From positions 1-22,853 of the forward strand of contig JBBRWV010000054.1 in NCBI GenBank assembly GCA_038248985.1: 22,853 bases of DNA, written 5' to 3'. The DNA is from JBBRWV01 sp038248985 (GTDB lineage Bacteria; Planctomycetota; Phycisphaerae; WQYP01). Shown one piece after another: positions 1 through 7,778 of this stretch (positions are counted from its first letter, which is position 1; every line of letters begins with the position of its first letter). The notes beneath the pieces were generated by a model. That model was not told where the DNA came from and did no database searches. It was given only the letters and a program-made list of their open reading frames with translations. The translations under genes and the position numbers were made by a program.

Positions 1-132
1 CCCCGGAGGAATCGGATTAATCCGCGGGTGATCAAAAGGAAGATGAGCAAGTGGAAGAAAAAGCGCGCCGTGCACCACCACTACCCGCAGCCTACTCAAG
101 GGTTCCGAGATTCCATAGTTATGCTTCGTTGA
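1..132 (+). pseudogene. 3' end of an IS4-type transposase (partial at window edge)
   Basis: Frame 1 is open from the window edge to a TGA at 130-132 and reads as a basic tail containing NPRVIKRKMSKWKKKR, then HHHYPQPTQGF, then a hydrophobic end. This pattern (PRVIKRKMS.., then a short aromatic/proline stretch) is what I know from the C-terminus of IS4-family DDE transposases. Only about 43 residues are visible, so the catalytic residues lie outside the window and I cannot say whether the gene is intact. I labelled it as a partial element. The tail ends about 110 bases before an AT-rich promoter-like stretch. No clear terminal inverted repeat could be confirmed without the other end. Confidence 0.62.
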
Positions 133-517
133 ACGGTATTGGTTTTAGCCCCACCTCCCCCCGTTTCCCACCCCCTCCCATTGGCCCCCCCTCCTACCCG
201 CTGAACACCCACCGTACAAACTTTACAAATTTTCGCACTTTTCGCTTGCCGTTAGGGAAAAGTGAGTATATTATTTTTCCAAACAGAGTCCTTACGGAAA
301 CGATCAAGTTTTCGCCGGGTCTCGCCCGAATATAGATGCGGAACAATCGCCCCCACTGCCCCTCATAAAACGGCAATGGCAGCGATTGGGCTGAGGTAAA
401 AGGTTGAGTGTGGACGATTGGACCCGCCCGCTCTCAGCTAAACCTCCCAAACCTCCAAGACCTTGGGCCTCCAGCACTTAACGCGTGCAGTCAGGCTCAA
501 TCGTCGGAAAGGATCCC
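133..517. other. Gene-free leader between the transposase tail and the next ORF
   Basis: No convincing gene lies here. The left part is a pyrimidine-rich stretch with C runs. The middle (about 215-300) is markedly AT-rich for this window and holds a promoter-like sequence. The right part is ordinary GC-rich DNA ending in the ribosome binding site of the next ORF. The small ORFs crossing it on either strand have low-complexity proline-rich or arginine-rich translations and look like chance. Confidence 0.6.
246..274 (+). promoter_or_regulatory. Candidate sigma70-type promoter with overlapping dyad
   Basis: TTGCCG at 246-251 and TATTAT at 269-274 are separated by 17 bases, close to the consensus for a housekeeping sigma factor, inside the only AT-rich patch of the region. 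A dyad GGAAAA...TTTTCC overlaps the -10 element, so a repressor could bind there. It would drive the 518 ORF and lexA. LexA self-control is possible, but I do not recognise a known LexA box. Confidence 0.4.
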
Positions 518-1654
518 ATGTCCCGCATCCTAATGCCTCAGCGCGCTGTGAACGCGCAAGTTCCGGTGCCACCTGAGGCGAACGCAGTCGAGACGCACCC
601 CGTTGACGCCGCATCCTCCTCCTCGACCCCCTTCTCCGGCTCTGTTCTGCAGGTCGGATATGGAAAAATTGAATACGTTCCCCTGTGCAGCTTCGGCCCC
701 GGTGGCGCGTTCACCGTCGACTGGGAAGTGCGCCCCGAAGATGTTGCCGATCCCCGCCGGCTCTACCCGCCCCGCACGCTTGGCTCGGCCATTCGGCGCG
801 TCGCTGGTCGAGTTCTGTGGGATCTAAAAGGATGGCTGGTGGCCAATCATCCGTCCCGGAAGTTCCGGATCGACTACCGCCCGGCCGCCCTCGAACCTTG
901 TGCCGCGTGCGGTTGGGCAGCCCTATGGCCGCAATGGTTCGTTCACGGCCACCTGGGCCCGCAGGAAATGACCGGGGCCTTCTCGGCGTCGCTCACTGGC
1001 GGGATGAACACTACCTCGGCCGCGTCAACGGTGGCACTGGCTTCACCGTTGGCCCCCCTCGTAGTGACCGCATCTGAGGATTCGGACGAAATGGGTGATG
1101 TGCCCGCCAATTATCCGTTTCCTCATAACTTCTCCGGCAGCAACGATTTAGAACCGGTTGCCGAGTTTGCCAAAACCTCCGCCGGACGCTTGCTCGCGCG
1201 GCTTTCCGCGGATCCCCGCGATCCCGGCACCCTGCGGCTCTTCGCGGAGGACGACTTAATACCCAGCGGCATACCGGCCGCCCAACTCGATGCTCAACGT
1301 GATGCGCAGCGAAATGTTCACCTGACCCGGCCGCTCGCGACTGATGAGGATGCAGAAAACCCCACTGTAGAAAAACCAGGCACCGCGAGCGCCGATCACG
1401 CGACTCCCGGTGCCGAATCCAAGGAGCAAAATCATGACACCCACCCCCAAACAACTCAAAATCCTCATTGCGATCCGGGACTTCCGCGTGCGCAACGGCT
1501 ACTCGCCGACAATGCAGGAACTGGCCGATCAACTCGGAGTTTCAAAGGTCACCATCTTCGAGCACGTCGAGGCTCTGGAGCGAAAGGCCCTTATACTGCG
1601 GACGCACAACAGGGCTCGCTCTTTGGAGGTCTCGCCGACGGTGAAGCTGCCTGA
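518..1654 (+). CDS. Hypothetical protein, 3' end overlapping lexA
   Basis: This is an unrecognised ORF of 378 residues from the ATG at 518. That ATG has a GGAAAGG ribosome binding site five bases upstream; an upstream GTG at 485 has none. The middle of the protein (roughly residues 50-150) has ordinary globular composition, with an aromatic-rich stretch and one CxxC (PCAACGW). The region after residue 300 is Q/T/H-rich. The frame stays open about 220 bases into lexA, an unusually long overlap. The real product may therefore end earlier because of an undetected frameshift, or the tail may be an accidental extension. Unlike the downstream genes, its C and G content is balanced. No function is assigned. 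Confidence 0.4.
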   Translation: MSRILMPQRAVNAQVPVPPEANAVETHPVDAASSSSTPFSGSVLQVGYGKIEYVPLCSFGPGGAFTVDWEVRPEDVADPRRLYPPRTLGSAIRRVAGRVLWDLKGWLVANHPSRKFRIDYRPAALEPCAACGWAALWPQWFVHGHLGPQEMTGAFSASLTGGMNTTSAASTVALASPLAPLVVTASEDSDEMGDVPANYPFPHNFSGSNDLEPVAEFAKTSAGRLLARLSADPRDPGTLRLFAEDDLIPSGIPAAQLDAQRDAQRNVHLTRPLATDEDAENPTVEKPGTASADHATPGAESKEQNHDTHPQTTQNPHCDPGLPRAQRLLADNAGTGRSTRSFKGHHLRARRGSGAKGPYTADAQQGSLFGGLADGEAA

Positions 1655-2078
1655 CGAAGCCAAACCCGCCAGCTTCCCGGTCGTCGGCACCATCGCCGCC
1701 GGCCAACCCATCGAAGCCATCGAAAATCGCGAAACCCTCGATCTCGAATCCCTCTTCGACACCCGCCACGGCACCTACGTCCTGCGCGTCAAGGGCAACT
1801 CCATGATCGAAGACCACATTCAGGATGGCGATTACGTCATCATCGAACGTCGCGAGCAAGCCCGTGATGGTGAAATCGTCGTCGCCTTGCTCGACGACGG
1901 CCAGGCCACTCTCAAACGTTTCTTCAAAGAACGCGGCCGCGTGCGCTTGCAGCCCGCCAATTCCTCCATGAATCCCATCTATGTCGACAAAGACATCAAA
2001 ATCCAAGGCGTCTTGATCGGCATCCTCCGCACCTACACTCGCGGCAGCATTCCCCCGCACGGTTCCTCCATGAACTAA
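1434..2078 (+). CDS. lexA: LexA repressor (SOS response, self-cleaving)
   Basis: A 214-residue protein of normal LexA length. Residues 1-65 form the winged-helix DNA-binding domain (YSPTMQELADQLGVSK, then the recognition segment to about 60). The rest is the S24 autoprotease fold, with the Ala89-Gly90 cleavage bond in VVGTIAAGQ, nucleophile Ser123 in GNSMIEDH and general base Lys161 in ATLKRFF. All catalytic residues are present, so RecA-stimulated self-cleavage should work. The ATG at 1434 is preferred because AAGGAG lies seven bases upstream; the in-frame GTG at 1410 has no such site. It lies within the tail of the preceding ORF, which may share its promoter. Which genes it controls cannot be told from this window. 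Confidence 0.95.
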   Translation: MTPTPKQLKILIAIRDFRVRNGYSPTMQELADQLGVSKVTIFEHVEALERKALILRTHNRARSLEVSPTVKLPDEAKPASFPVVGTIAAGQPIEAIENRETLDLESLFDTRHGTYVLRVKGNSMIEDHIQDGDYVIIERREQARDGEIVVALLDDGQATLKRFFKERGRVRLQPANSSMNPIYVDKDIKIQGVLIGILRTYTRGSIPPHGSSMN

Positions 2079-2321
2079 GGGGCTGGAATTGGGTGTAGGA
2101 AGCGGTAGGGGGGCAAACGGCTGATACTGCTCAAGGGGCGCACTAATCTCCCCCGCAGAGGCGTCAGCCACAACACCGCTTTCATCAGCCAAAACTCAAG
2201 TCTGGTCGTGTTCTTTTCGATCTCGTCTTCTTCTCTCTTAGCGATACACTTTCCACGCGCTCTCCGTTACGCTACCCGAACCCTCACCTTTTTGAATATT
2301 GAATCGTGAGCCTGGAAACCA

Positions 2322-3866
2322 ATGCTGACCTCCCCCGCCAACCTCGCCGCCATTGTACAACGCTTCGCCCACCCGCGCATCCTGCTCGTCGGCGACATCA
2401 TGATCGATGAATACATCTACGGCGACGCCGAACGCCTCAGCCCCGAAGCCCCCGTCCCCGTCATCCAGGAACGCTACCGCGAACAACGCGCCGGCGGCGC
2501 CGGCAATGTCGCCGCTGGTCTCGCCGCCCTCGGTGCCCAAGTCGTCGTGGTCAGCATCTGCGGCGACGACGTGCAGGGCAGCCTCCTCGTCGATGTCTTC
2601 CAAAAAATGGGCGCCACCACCGACGGCATCCTCCGCTGCACTGACCGTCCCACCACTTCCAAAACCCGCCTCGTCGGCCTCGCCCAGCACCGCCACCCCC
2701 AACAAATGCTCCGCCTCGATCAGGAATCCACCCGCCCCCTCACCGCTGAACAGCAAGCCACGCTTCTCGCCTACATCAAAACCCAACTCCTCTCCGTCGC
2801 CGCCGTCGCCCTCGAAGATTACAACAAGGGCCTCCTCTCCCCCGATTTCTGCTCCGCCGTCATCCAACTCGCCCGCGACGCCGGCAAACCGATCCTTGTC
2901 GATCCCGCCTTCATCGCCGACTATTCAAAATACACCGGCGTGTCGGTCATCACGCCCAACCGCTACGAAGCCGAGCGCGGCAGCAATCTCAAACTCACCA
3001 CCGCCGAAGACGCCCCGCGCGTCGCCCACGCCCTCCTCACCACGCTGAACCTGCAAGCCTGCCTTCTCACCCTCGACAAACAAGGCATGTATCTCCTCGA
3101 GCGCCCGGTAACCGCGCCTGCCGAGTCCGCTGCCACCACCATCCCCACGCGTCCGCGCAACGTCTACGACGTCACCGGTGCCGGCGACATGGTCCTCGCC
3201 ACCCTCGTCATGGCCATCGCCTCGGGCGCTTCCTGGCTCGACGCGTCCATGCTCGCCAACATCGCCGGCGGCCTCGAAGTCGAAAAATTCGGCATCGTCC
3301 CCATCACCAAAGACGAAATCCTCGATGAGCTTCACCGCCAGGATGCCGACACCCGCGGAAAAATCCGCACCCTCTCCGCACTCCTCAAAGACCTCCAGCA
3401 TCATCGTGGTGGCCAAGGCCAAAGCGGTGGGGGGGCTGCAACCAACGCCGGCCCAAAAATCGTTTTCACCAACGGCGTCTTCGACGTCCTCCACGTCGGC
3501 CACGTCCAGTACCTCGCCTTCTCCCGCCGCCAGGGCGATCTCCTCATCGTCGGCGTGAATTCCGACGCCTCCGTCAAACGCCTGAAAGGCCCCACTCGCC
3601 CGCTCAACAATCAAGACGATCGCCTCGCCGTACTCGCGGCCCTGCAAGCCGTCGATTACGTCATCCTCTTTGAAGAAGACACCCCCGCCGCCCTCATCGA
3701 CGCGATCATCCCCAACGTCCTCATCAAGGGCGATGACTACGCCCACAAGGAAGTCGTCGGCCGCGCCACGGTGGAAAAAAACGGCGGCCAGGTCATCCTC
3801 GCCCCCTTCCTTGCCGGCCGCAGCTCCACCCACACCATCAACCAGCTTCAGGCCAAGCCCACTTAG
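2322..3866 (+). CDS. hldE: Bifunctional heptose-7-phosphate kinase / heptose-1-phosphate adenylyltransferase
   Basis: HldE (RfaE) phosphorylates D-glycero-beta-D-manno-heptose-7-phosphate at C1 and, after dephosphorylation by GmhB, adenylylates the product to ADP-heptose in the cytoplasm. The kinase half (about 1-340) is PfkB/ribokinase type: RAGGAGNVAAGLAALG, TPNRYEAE and the anion-hole/base motif DVTGAGD with Asp289. The nucleotidyltransferase half (about 378-514) starts FTNGVFDVLHVGHVQYL, with the HxGH signature at 391-394, and has GVNSDASVKRLKGPTRPLN. A Gly/Ser/Ala-rich linker (about 358-377) joins them. At 514 residues it is slightly longer than the E. coli protein. The next gene is GmhB, the intermediate step of the same pathway, so the two probably form an operon. 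The start has only a weak ribosome binding site. Confidence 0.95.
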   Translation: MLTSPANLAAIVQRFAHPRILLVGDIMIDEYIYGDAERLSPEAPVPVIQERYREQRAGGAGNVAAGLAALGAQVVVVSICGDDVQGSLLVDVFQKMGATTDGILRCTDRPTTSKTRLVGLAQHRHPQQMLRLDQESTRPLTAEQQATLLAYIKTQLLSVAAVALEDYNKGLLSPDFCSAVIQLARDAGKPILVDPAFIADYSKYTGVSVITPNRYEAERGSNLKLTTAEDAPRVAHALLTTLNLQACLLTLDKQGMYLLERPVTAPAESAATTIPTRPRNVYDVTGAGDMVLATLVMAIASGASWLDASMLANIAGGLEVEKFGIVPITKDEILDELHRQDADTRGKIRTLSALLKDLQHHRGGQGQSGGGAATNAGPKIVFTNGVFDVLHVGHVQYLAFSRRQGDLLIVGVNSDASVKRLKGPTRPLNNQDDRLAVLAALQAVDYVILFEEDTPAALIDAIIPNVLIKGDDYAHKEVVGRATVEKNGGQVILAPFLAGRSSTHTINQLQAKPT

Positions 3867-3881
3867 CAAGGGTACATAAAA

Positions 3882-3901
3882 TCCGGTAAAATTTCACCGG
3901 A
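3882..3901 (+). other. Short hairpin between hldE and gmhB
   Basis: TCCGGT (3882-3887) and ACCGGA (3896-3901) are perfect 6-base arms around an 8-base AT-rich loop in the 61-base gap between the two heptose genes. There is no T tract, so it is not a convincing terminator; it could tune message stability. Confidence 0.3.
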
Positions 3902-3927
3902 CACAAAAAGCCAAAAGGATTTGCGCT

Positions 3928-5031
3928 ATGCCCGAACGTGCCATTTTTCTGGATCGTGACAACACCATCATCGACAACGACGGCTACCTCGGCGATCCCT
4001 CCAAGGTCCGCCTCCTCCTCGGTGCCGCCACCGCCCTCGCATCCCTCCGCGCGTTGGGCTACCGCCTCATCGTCATCAGCAATCAAAGCGGCGTCGCGCG
4101 CGGCATGTTCAGCGAAGCCGACGTCGAATCCGTCAATCAGGAAATGTGCCGCCAACTCCGTGAAAATGCCGGTGCCCACATCGATGCCAGCTACTACTGC
4201 CCCTACCACCCCGAAGCCAAACTGCCGGAATACCGGATGGATCACGACTGGCGAAAACCCAAGTCCGGCATGCTCAAACAAGCCGCCATCGACTTCAACC
4301 TCGATCTCGCCCAATGCTGGACCGTCGGCGACATGCCGCGCGACATCGCCGCCGGTGCCCTCGCTGGCACCCGCACCATCTTGCTGCGCGACCCCGATCA
4401 TCCCGCCCCCGAAAACGAAACCAACACGCTCGACATCAGCCCCAACTTCATCGTCAAATCGCTTGCCGATGCCGCCCGTATCATTTCCCGCGAAGGTGCC
4501 AGCCTCCATCGTGATCCGGTCCCAGTTCCGCTCTCTGTTCCGCTCTCTGCTCCGCTTGTCGGCCACGCCGAATATCCCCCCCTCGCTCCCTTCGCCAGTG
4601 AGTTTCCCCCACTTTCCCAAACTGGAGGCGTAACCACTATGGATGATGATGCCCGCCTCGTCCGCCTGCTCGAAAGCGCCTTACGCAAACTCCCCGCGAC
4701 CCCGCCTGCCCCCGCCGCCGCCGCGCCCGCCAGCGGCAAGATCGAAAAAACTCTCGAAGAACTCGTCGTGCAACTGCGTCATCAAAACCGCAACGCCGAC
4801 ATGCCGGAATTCTCCATGATCCGCCTCGTCGCCATCATCGTGCAAGTGCTGGCGGTCCTGCTCTTTCTCGTCGGAATGATGCAGGCCATTCGCGCCCCCG
4901 AAACCGGCAAAGTCGACGGTTGGTGGTACTTCTCCGCCCTGTCGCTGTACAAAGCCTTCGCCTGGCTCCTCGGCGCGATCGTGCTCCAGGGTGCCGTCAT
5001 CGCCATGCTGCTGCAATCCCGCTCCAAATAA
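3928..5031 (+). CDS. gmhB: GmhB heptose-bisphosphate phosphatase fused to a membrane domain
   Basis: Residues 1-190 form a HAD-superfamily phosphatase of the histidinol-phosphatase/GmhB type that removes the 7-phosphate of heptose-1,7-bisphosphate. Visible motifs are FLDRDNTI (Asp9 nucleophile, Asp11), ISNQSG, KPKSG and TVGDMPRD. The zinc loop is altered: CPYHP (91-95) is present, but the usual downstream CxC appears as HDW (106-108). Residues 195-237 are a proline-rich linker. Residues 238-367 hold a charged helix, then two hydrophobic segments (about 298-320 and 342-363). Typical GmhB is near 190 residues, so the second half is extra. A GGAGG site lies ten bases before the ATG of Met238 (4639), so the membrane part may also be made alone. 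An AAGGA site precedes the main start. It follows hldE in the same pathway. Confidence 0.85.
   Translation: MPERAIFLDRDNTIIDNDGYLGDPSKVRLLLGAATALASLRALGYRLIVISNQSGVARGMFSEADVESVNQEMCRQLRENAGAHIDASYYCPYHPEAKLPEYRMDHDWRKPKSGMLKQAAIDFNLDLAQCWTVGDMPRDIAAGALAGTRTILLRDPDHPAPENETNTLDISPNFIVKSLADAARIISREGASLHRDPVPVPLSVPLSAPLVGHAEYPPLAPFASEFPPLSQTGGVTTMDDDARLVRLLESALRKLPATPPAPAAAAPASGKIEKTLEELVVQLRHQNRNADMPEFSMIRLVAIIVQVLAVLLFLVGMMQAIRAPETGKVDGWWYFSALSLYKAFAWLLGAIVLQGAVIAMLLQSRSK
4639..5031 (+). CDS. Possible internally started membrane protein (C-terminal part of the GmhB fusion)
   Basis: Translation could begin at the in-frame ATG at 4639, with GGAGG at 4624-4628 and a 10-base spacer, to give a 130-residue protein: an N-terminal charged and Pro/Ala-rich region, a helix ending RHQNRNADMPEFSM, and two membrane segments. 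I infer that this was once, or still is, a separate gene whose upstream neighbour lost its stop codon. The proline-rich join (residues 195-237 of the fusion) looks like translated intergenic DNA. I do not recognise the family. It may be expressed alone, as part of the fusion, or both. Confidence 0.4.
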   Translation: MDDDARLVRLLESALRKLPATPPAPAAAAPASGKIEKTLEELVVQLRHQNRNADMPEFSMIRLVAIIVQVLAVLLFLVGMMQAIRAPETGKVDGWWYFSALSLYKAFAWLLGAIVLQGAVIAMLLQSRSK

Positions 5032-5042
5032 TCACCCGGAAT

Positions 5043-6251
5043 TTATCGCGCCGCCGCCACGTAACTCTCTAGCGCAATGCTGGAAAGCGCGTTCGCCGCG
5101 TACTGCACATCGAGCACCGACAAGAACGGCCCAAAACTCAACCGCGTCGTCCCGCTTCCCCCTTCCGTGTTGATCGTCCCCAAGTGCTTGTGCGCCAGTG
5201 GCGCACAATGCAGCCCCGGCCGCGTCAGTATCCCAAACTCATTCTCCAAACGCTCCGCCAGCCGCAACGGCGCATACCCCTCCACCAGCACCGAAAACAC
5301 CCCCATCCGATTTCGTATCCCCTGCGGCCCCAGATACCGCAACCCCTCCACGCCATCCACCCCTTCCATAAACGTCTTGCACAGCGCCCGGTCATGCTCG
5401 TAAATGGCCGCCACCGTCTTCCGCAAAACCCAATCCAGCCCCGCGCTCAATCCCGCGATCCCAATCGCATTGTGCGACCCTGCCTCAAATTTATCCGGCA
5501 TGAAATCCGGCTGCACATCCTGCTCGCTGATCGACCCCGTCCCACCATACCGCAGCGGCCGCAGCTTCTTCTCCAACCCCGGTCGAATGTACAAAAACCC
5601 CGTCCCCAGCGGTCCCATCAACCCCTTGTGCCCTGGTGCCGCCAGCATGTCCACATCCAGCGCTTGTACATCAATCGGCACATGCCCCGCCGTCTGCGCC
5701 GCATCCACCAAATACGTAATCCCGTGTTCCTTGGCAATCTTGCCAATCTCCCCAATCCCCTGCACCGTCCCGGTCACGTTGCTCCCATGCACCACCGCGA
5801 TCAACTTCGTGTTCGGCCGAATCGCCTTGCGAATATCCTCCGGATCCACCATGCAATTCACCGCATCCACCCCCACATGCGTGTAGCTGATCGACCGCTC
5901 CGCCGCCAGCGCGTGATACGGCCGCAGCACCGAATTATGATCCATCCATGTCGTAATCGCATGATCGCCCAGTGCCAATGTCCCTTGTATCGCCAGGTTC
6001 AACGCATCCGTGCAATTCAGCGTGAATACAAACTGATTCGCATCCGCCCCATTGAACACCTGCTTCAATTTCTCCCGGCACGCCCGAATCACGTCCGCCG
6101 ATGCCCGCGCTTCCGCATACGCCCCACGCCCCGCGCTGGCCCCGATCCGTGTGGCATAATCCACCATCGCCGCCAGCACCTCCGGCGGCTTCGGAAAACT
6201 TGTCGCGGCATTATCGATATAAAGGCGGCGAATCTCGCCGGTCGTTGTCAC
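5043..6251 (-). CDS. Cysteine desulfurase family protein (class V aminotransferase fold)
   Basis: This is a 402-residue PLP enzyme of the NifS/SufS-like group, resembling the subfamily I know as TIGR01977. The PLP lysine is Lys209 in APGHKGLMGP, the cofactor-binding Asp183/Gln186 sit in VDAAQTAGH, and the likely persulfide-carrying Cys349 lies in RPGLHCAPLAHK. It should move sulfur from cysteine to an acceptor in the cytoplasm; the acceptor is unknown. It starts with GTG, with GGAGG nine bases upstream. It is last in a probable apaG - permease - desulfurase operon, 63 bases after the permease. Its stop faces the gmhB stop with only 11 bases between, and I see no terminator there. The start cannot lie much further upstream, because the residues before YIDNAATSFPKPPEV are the normal beginning. 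Confidence 0.88.
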   Translation of the reverse strand: MTTTGEIRRLYIDNAATSFPKPPEVLAAMVDYATRIGASAGRGAYAEARASADVIRACREKLKQVFNGADANQFVFTLNCTDALNLAIQGTLALGDHAITTWMDHNSVLRPYHALAAERSISYTHVGVDAVNCMVDPEDIRKAIRPNTKLIAVVHGSNVTGTVQGIGEIGKIAKEHGITYLVDAAQTAGHVPIDVQALDVDMLAAPGHKGLMGPLGTGFLYIRPGLEKKLRPLRYGGTGSISEQDVQPDFMPDKFEAGSHNAIGIAGLSAGLDWVLRKTVAAIYEHDRALCKTFMEGVDGVEGLRYLGPQGIRNRMGVFSVLVEGYAPLRLAERLENEFGILTRPGLHCAPLAHKHLGTINTEGGSGTTRLSFGPFLSVLDVQYAANALSSIALESYVAAAR

Positions 6252-6314
6252 AGTGAGTTACCTCCAATCCCGCATCATAGGGGTATGCGGCGGTGCAGTT
6301 CAATCGCCTCGCCC

Positions 6315-7238
6315 CTAAAACCACCCCGCGACCAGTTGCACCAGCTTCACCCCCGTCGCCCACTCCACCACCAGTTGCAGCCCCGTCACAAACGTAATCA
6401 CCAAAATCGTGCTGCGAAAAAAGCGCTCCGACATCCGCTTGCACAACCACGCCCCAAGGCTCGTGCCCAGCGGCGCAAACATGCACAGCAGCAGCCCCAC
6501 CCGCACCGAATCCCAATTGATCAACCCCGGTATCGCCGTGTACGGCACCAGCTTCACCACGTTGATCCCAAAAAAGTAAATCACCGTCGTTCCCATGAAC
6601 ACCGCTCGGGGCAATCCCTGGTTCAACAGAAAAATTGCCGCCACCGGGCCAGCCGCATGCGCCAGCGTTGAAATCACCCCCACCGCGCCGCCCGCCACAA
6701 ACCCCGTCTTCGCGTTCGGCTTAAAATGCCACTTCGGTGCCACGCGCAAGCGCACCTGATCCAGCAACACATACAGCACGCTCACCACTCCCGTCACCAG
6801 GTTCAACGCCTCCGCCGAATTCTCCTTGACCGCCTTCGCCTGCTGCGTCAGACCTGCCCCGCTCACCGCCTGCTTGTGCCATTGCGACCAGTCAAAATTC
6901 CACGGCCATATCCAGCCCACCACGATCACCCACAGCATCACGCTCCCCACCGCGATTCCCACCAGCGTCCCCGGCGTCAACGTCTTGAGCACCTTCTTGT
7001 CCCACGTCCCCCAATGGTGATAAACCGAAAAAATATCCGCCGCGATCAGCAACGGCAACAAAATCGCCGTCCCGCGTTGCGCTCCAAACGCAATCGCAAA
7101 CATCGGTACCGCCACGATCCCCACACCCCCGCCAAACCCCGACTTCGCCACCCCCAAAATCACCACCCCCAAAATCGCCAACCCCCAGCCCAACACGGGA
7201 TGAACTCCACCATCAAATACGATTCTGAAAAAATCCAT
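6315..7238 (-). CDS. TauE/SafE-family membrane permease
   Basis: A 307-residue integral membrane protein with about eight hydrophobic segments. The pattern GVAKSGFGGGVGIVAVP near the N-terminus and its weaker echo in the second half (TGFVAGGAVGVISTLAHAAGP) are typical of the TauE/SafE family, which export or take up sulfite, sulfonates or other organic anions. A loop of about 50 residues between the halves is rich in Trp and Gln. It lies between apaG and a cysteine desulfurase on the same strand. A sulfur-compound substrate is therefore attractive but only inferred. The ribosome binding site is weak. Confidence 0.85.
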   Translation of the reverse strand: MDFFRIVFDGGVHPVLGWGLAILGVVILGVAKSGFGGGVGIVAVPMFAIAFGAQRGTAILLPLLIAADIFSVYHHWGTWDKKVLKTLTPGTLVGIAVGSVMLWVIVVGWIWPWNFDWSQWHKQAVSGAGLTQQAKAVKENSAEALNLVTGVVSVLYVLLDQVRLRVAPKWHFKPNAKTGFVAGGAVGVISTLAHAAGPVAAIFLLNQGLPRAVFMGTTVIYFFGINVVKLVPYTAIPGLINWDSVRVGLLLCMFAPLGTSLGAWLCKRMSERFFRSTILVITFVTGLQLVVEWATGVKLVQLVAGWF

Positions 7239-7271
7239 CTAGCTTTTCAAAAAAAACGCCTGAAATACCCG

Positions 7272-7667
7272 TCACGCCAACTTGGTCTTCGCCAGAAAGA
7301 AGCGGCCGACTTTCACCATGAACTTCTCCCCGTCCTCCCATTCAAACTCATACTCCCCCTCCATCGTCCCCCACTCGGTGCGCAAGGGGCAAAAACTGTG
7401 ATACTTGAACGCCTTGGCCGCCTCCAACCGCGGCTGCTGCCCCACCACACCCGGCCCCCGCACCTCCTCCACCTGCCCGTTCCCATCAATAATCGTCCAA
7501 TGCCGATTCAGCAGCGTCGCCGTCCGGTCCGACTCGTTCACAATCACCACCTGGTACTCGAACACAAACCGTTTCTCCCCCGCATCCGATTCATTCGGCA
7601 GGAAAAACGCGGTCGCCCCCACCCGTATCCCGTGGGTCACCTGTTCGCTCATCTGCGGCATCCGCAT
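7272..7667 (-). CDS. apaG: ApaG-domain protein
   Basis: A 131-residue single-domain protein of the ApaG/CorD family, an immunoglobulin-like beta fold. Family signatures are the GPGVVGQQPRL segment, FKYHSFCPLRTEWGTMEGEY and the start region GIRVGATAFFLPNES. The biochemical role of ApaG is poorly known; mutants have been linked to cobalt/magnesium tolerance. A GAGG site six bases before the ATG at 7667 supports this start; Met6 is a weaker alternative. It leads the minus-strand set with the TauE/SafE permease 33 bases downstream, and is divergent from yceI. Confidence 0.88.
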   Translation of the reverse strand: MRMPQMSEQVTHGIRVGATAFFLPNESDAGEKRFVFEYQVVIVNESDRTATLLNRHWTIIDGNGQVEEVRGPGVVGQQPRLEAAKAFKYHSFCPLRTEWGTMEGEYEFEWEDGEKFMVKVGRFFLAKTKLA

Positions 7668-7693
7668 GTCAATCCTCGAAAAAACACAGCCCC

Positions 7694-7724
7694 TTGATTA
7701 TAAGCCATACGCGTCGCCTACAAT
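7694..7724 (+). promoter_or_regulatory. Candidate promoter of yceI
   Basis: TTGATT (7694-7699) and TACAAT (7719-7724) are spaced by 19 bases, a little long, in the 111-base divergent gap between apaG and yceI. Transcription would start about 50 bases before the yceI ATG. Confidence 0.35.
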
Positions 7725-7778
7725 ATGCCCTAGCCTGTCGATTCACCGAACTATCCATTTTTCTTTGAAGGAGAAAAT

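Noticed and set aside
1542..2192. 216-codon minus-strand ORF opposite lexA
   Set aside because: LexA has every expected residue; this is its complement, with acidic low-complexity sequence.
2925..3869. 314-codon minus-strand ORF opposite hldE
   Set aside because: It is a shadow of the C-rich hldE coding strand, with Gly/Asp/Val/Glu low-complexity translation.
5184..6671. 495-codon plus-strand ORF
   Set aside because: It lies opposite the cysteine desulfurase and the permease, and its translation is Arg/His/Pro/Gln-rich with no recognisable fold.
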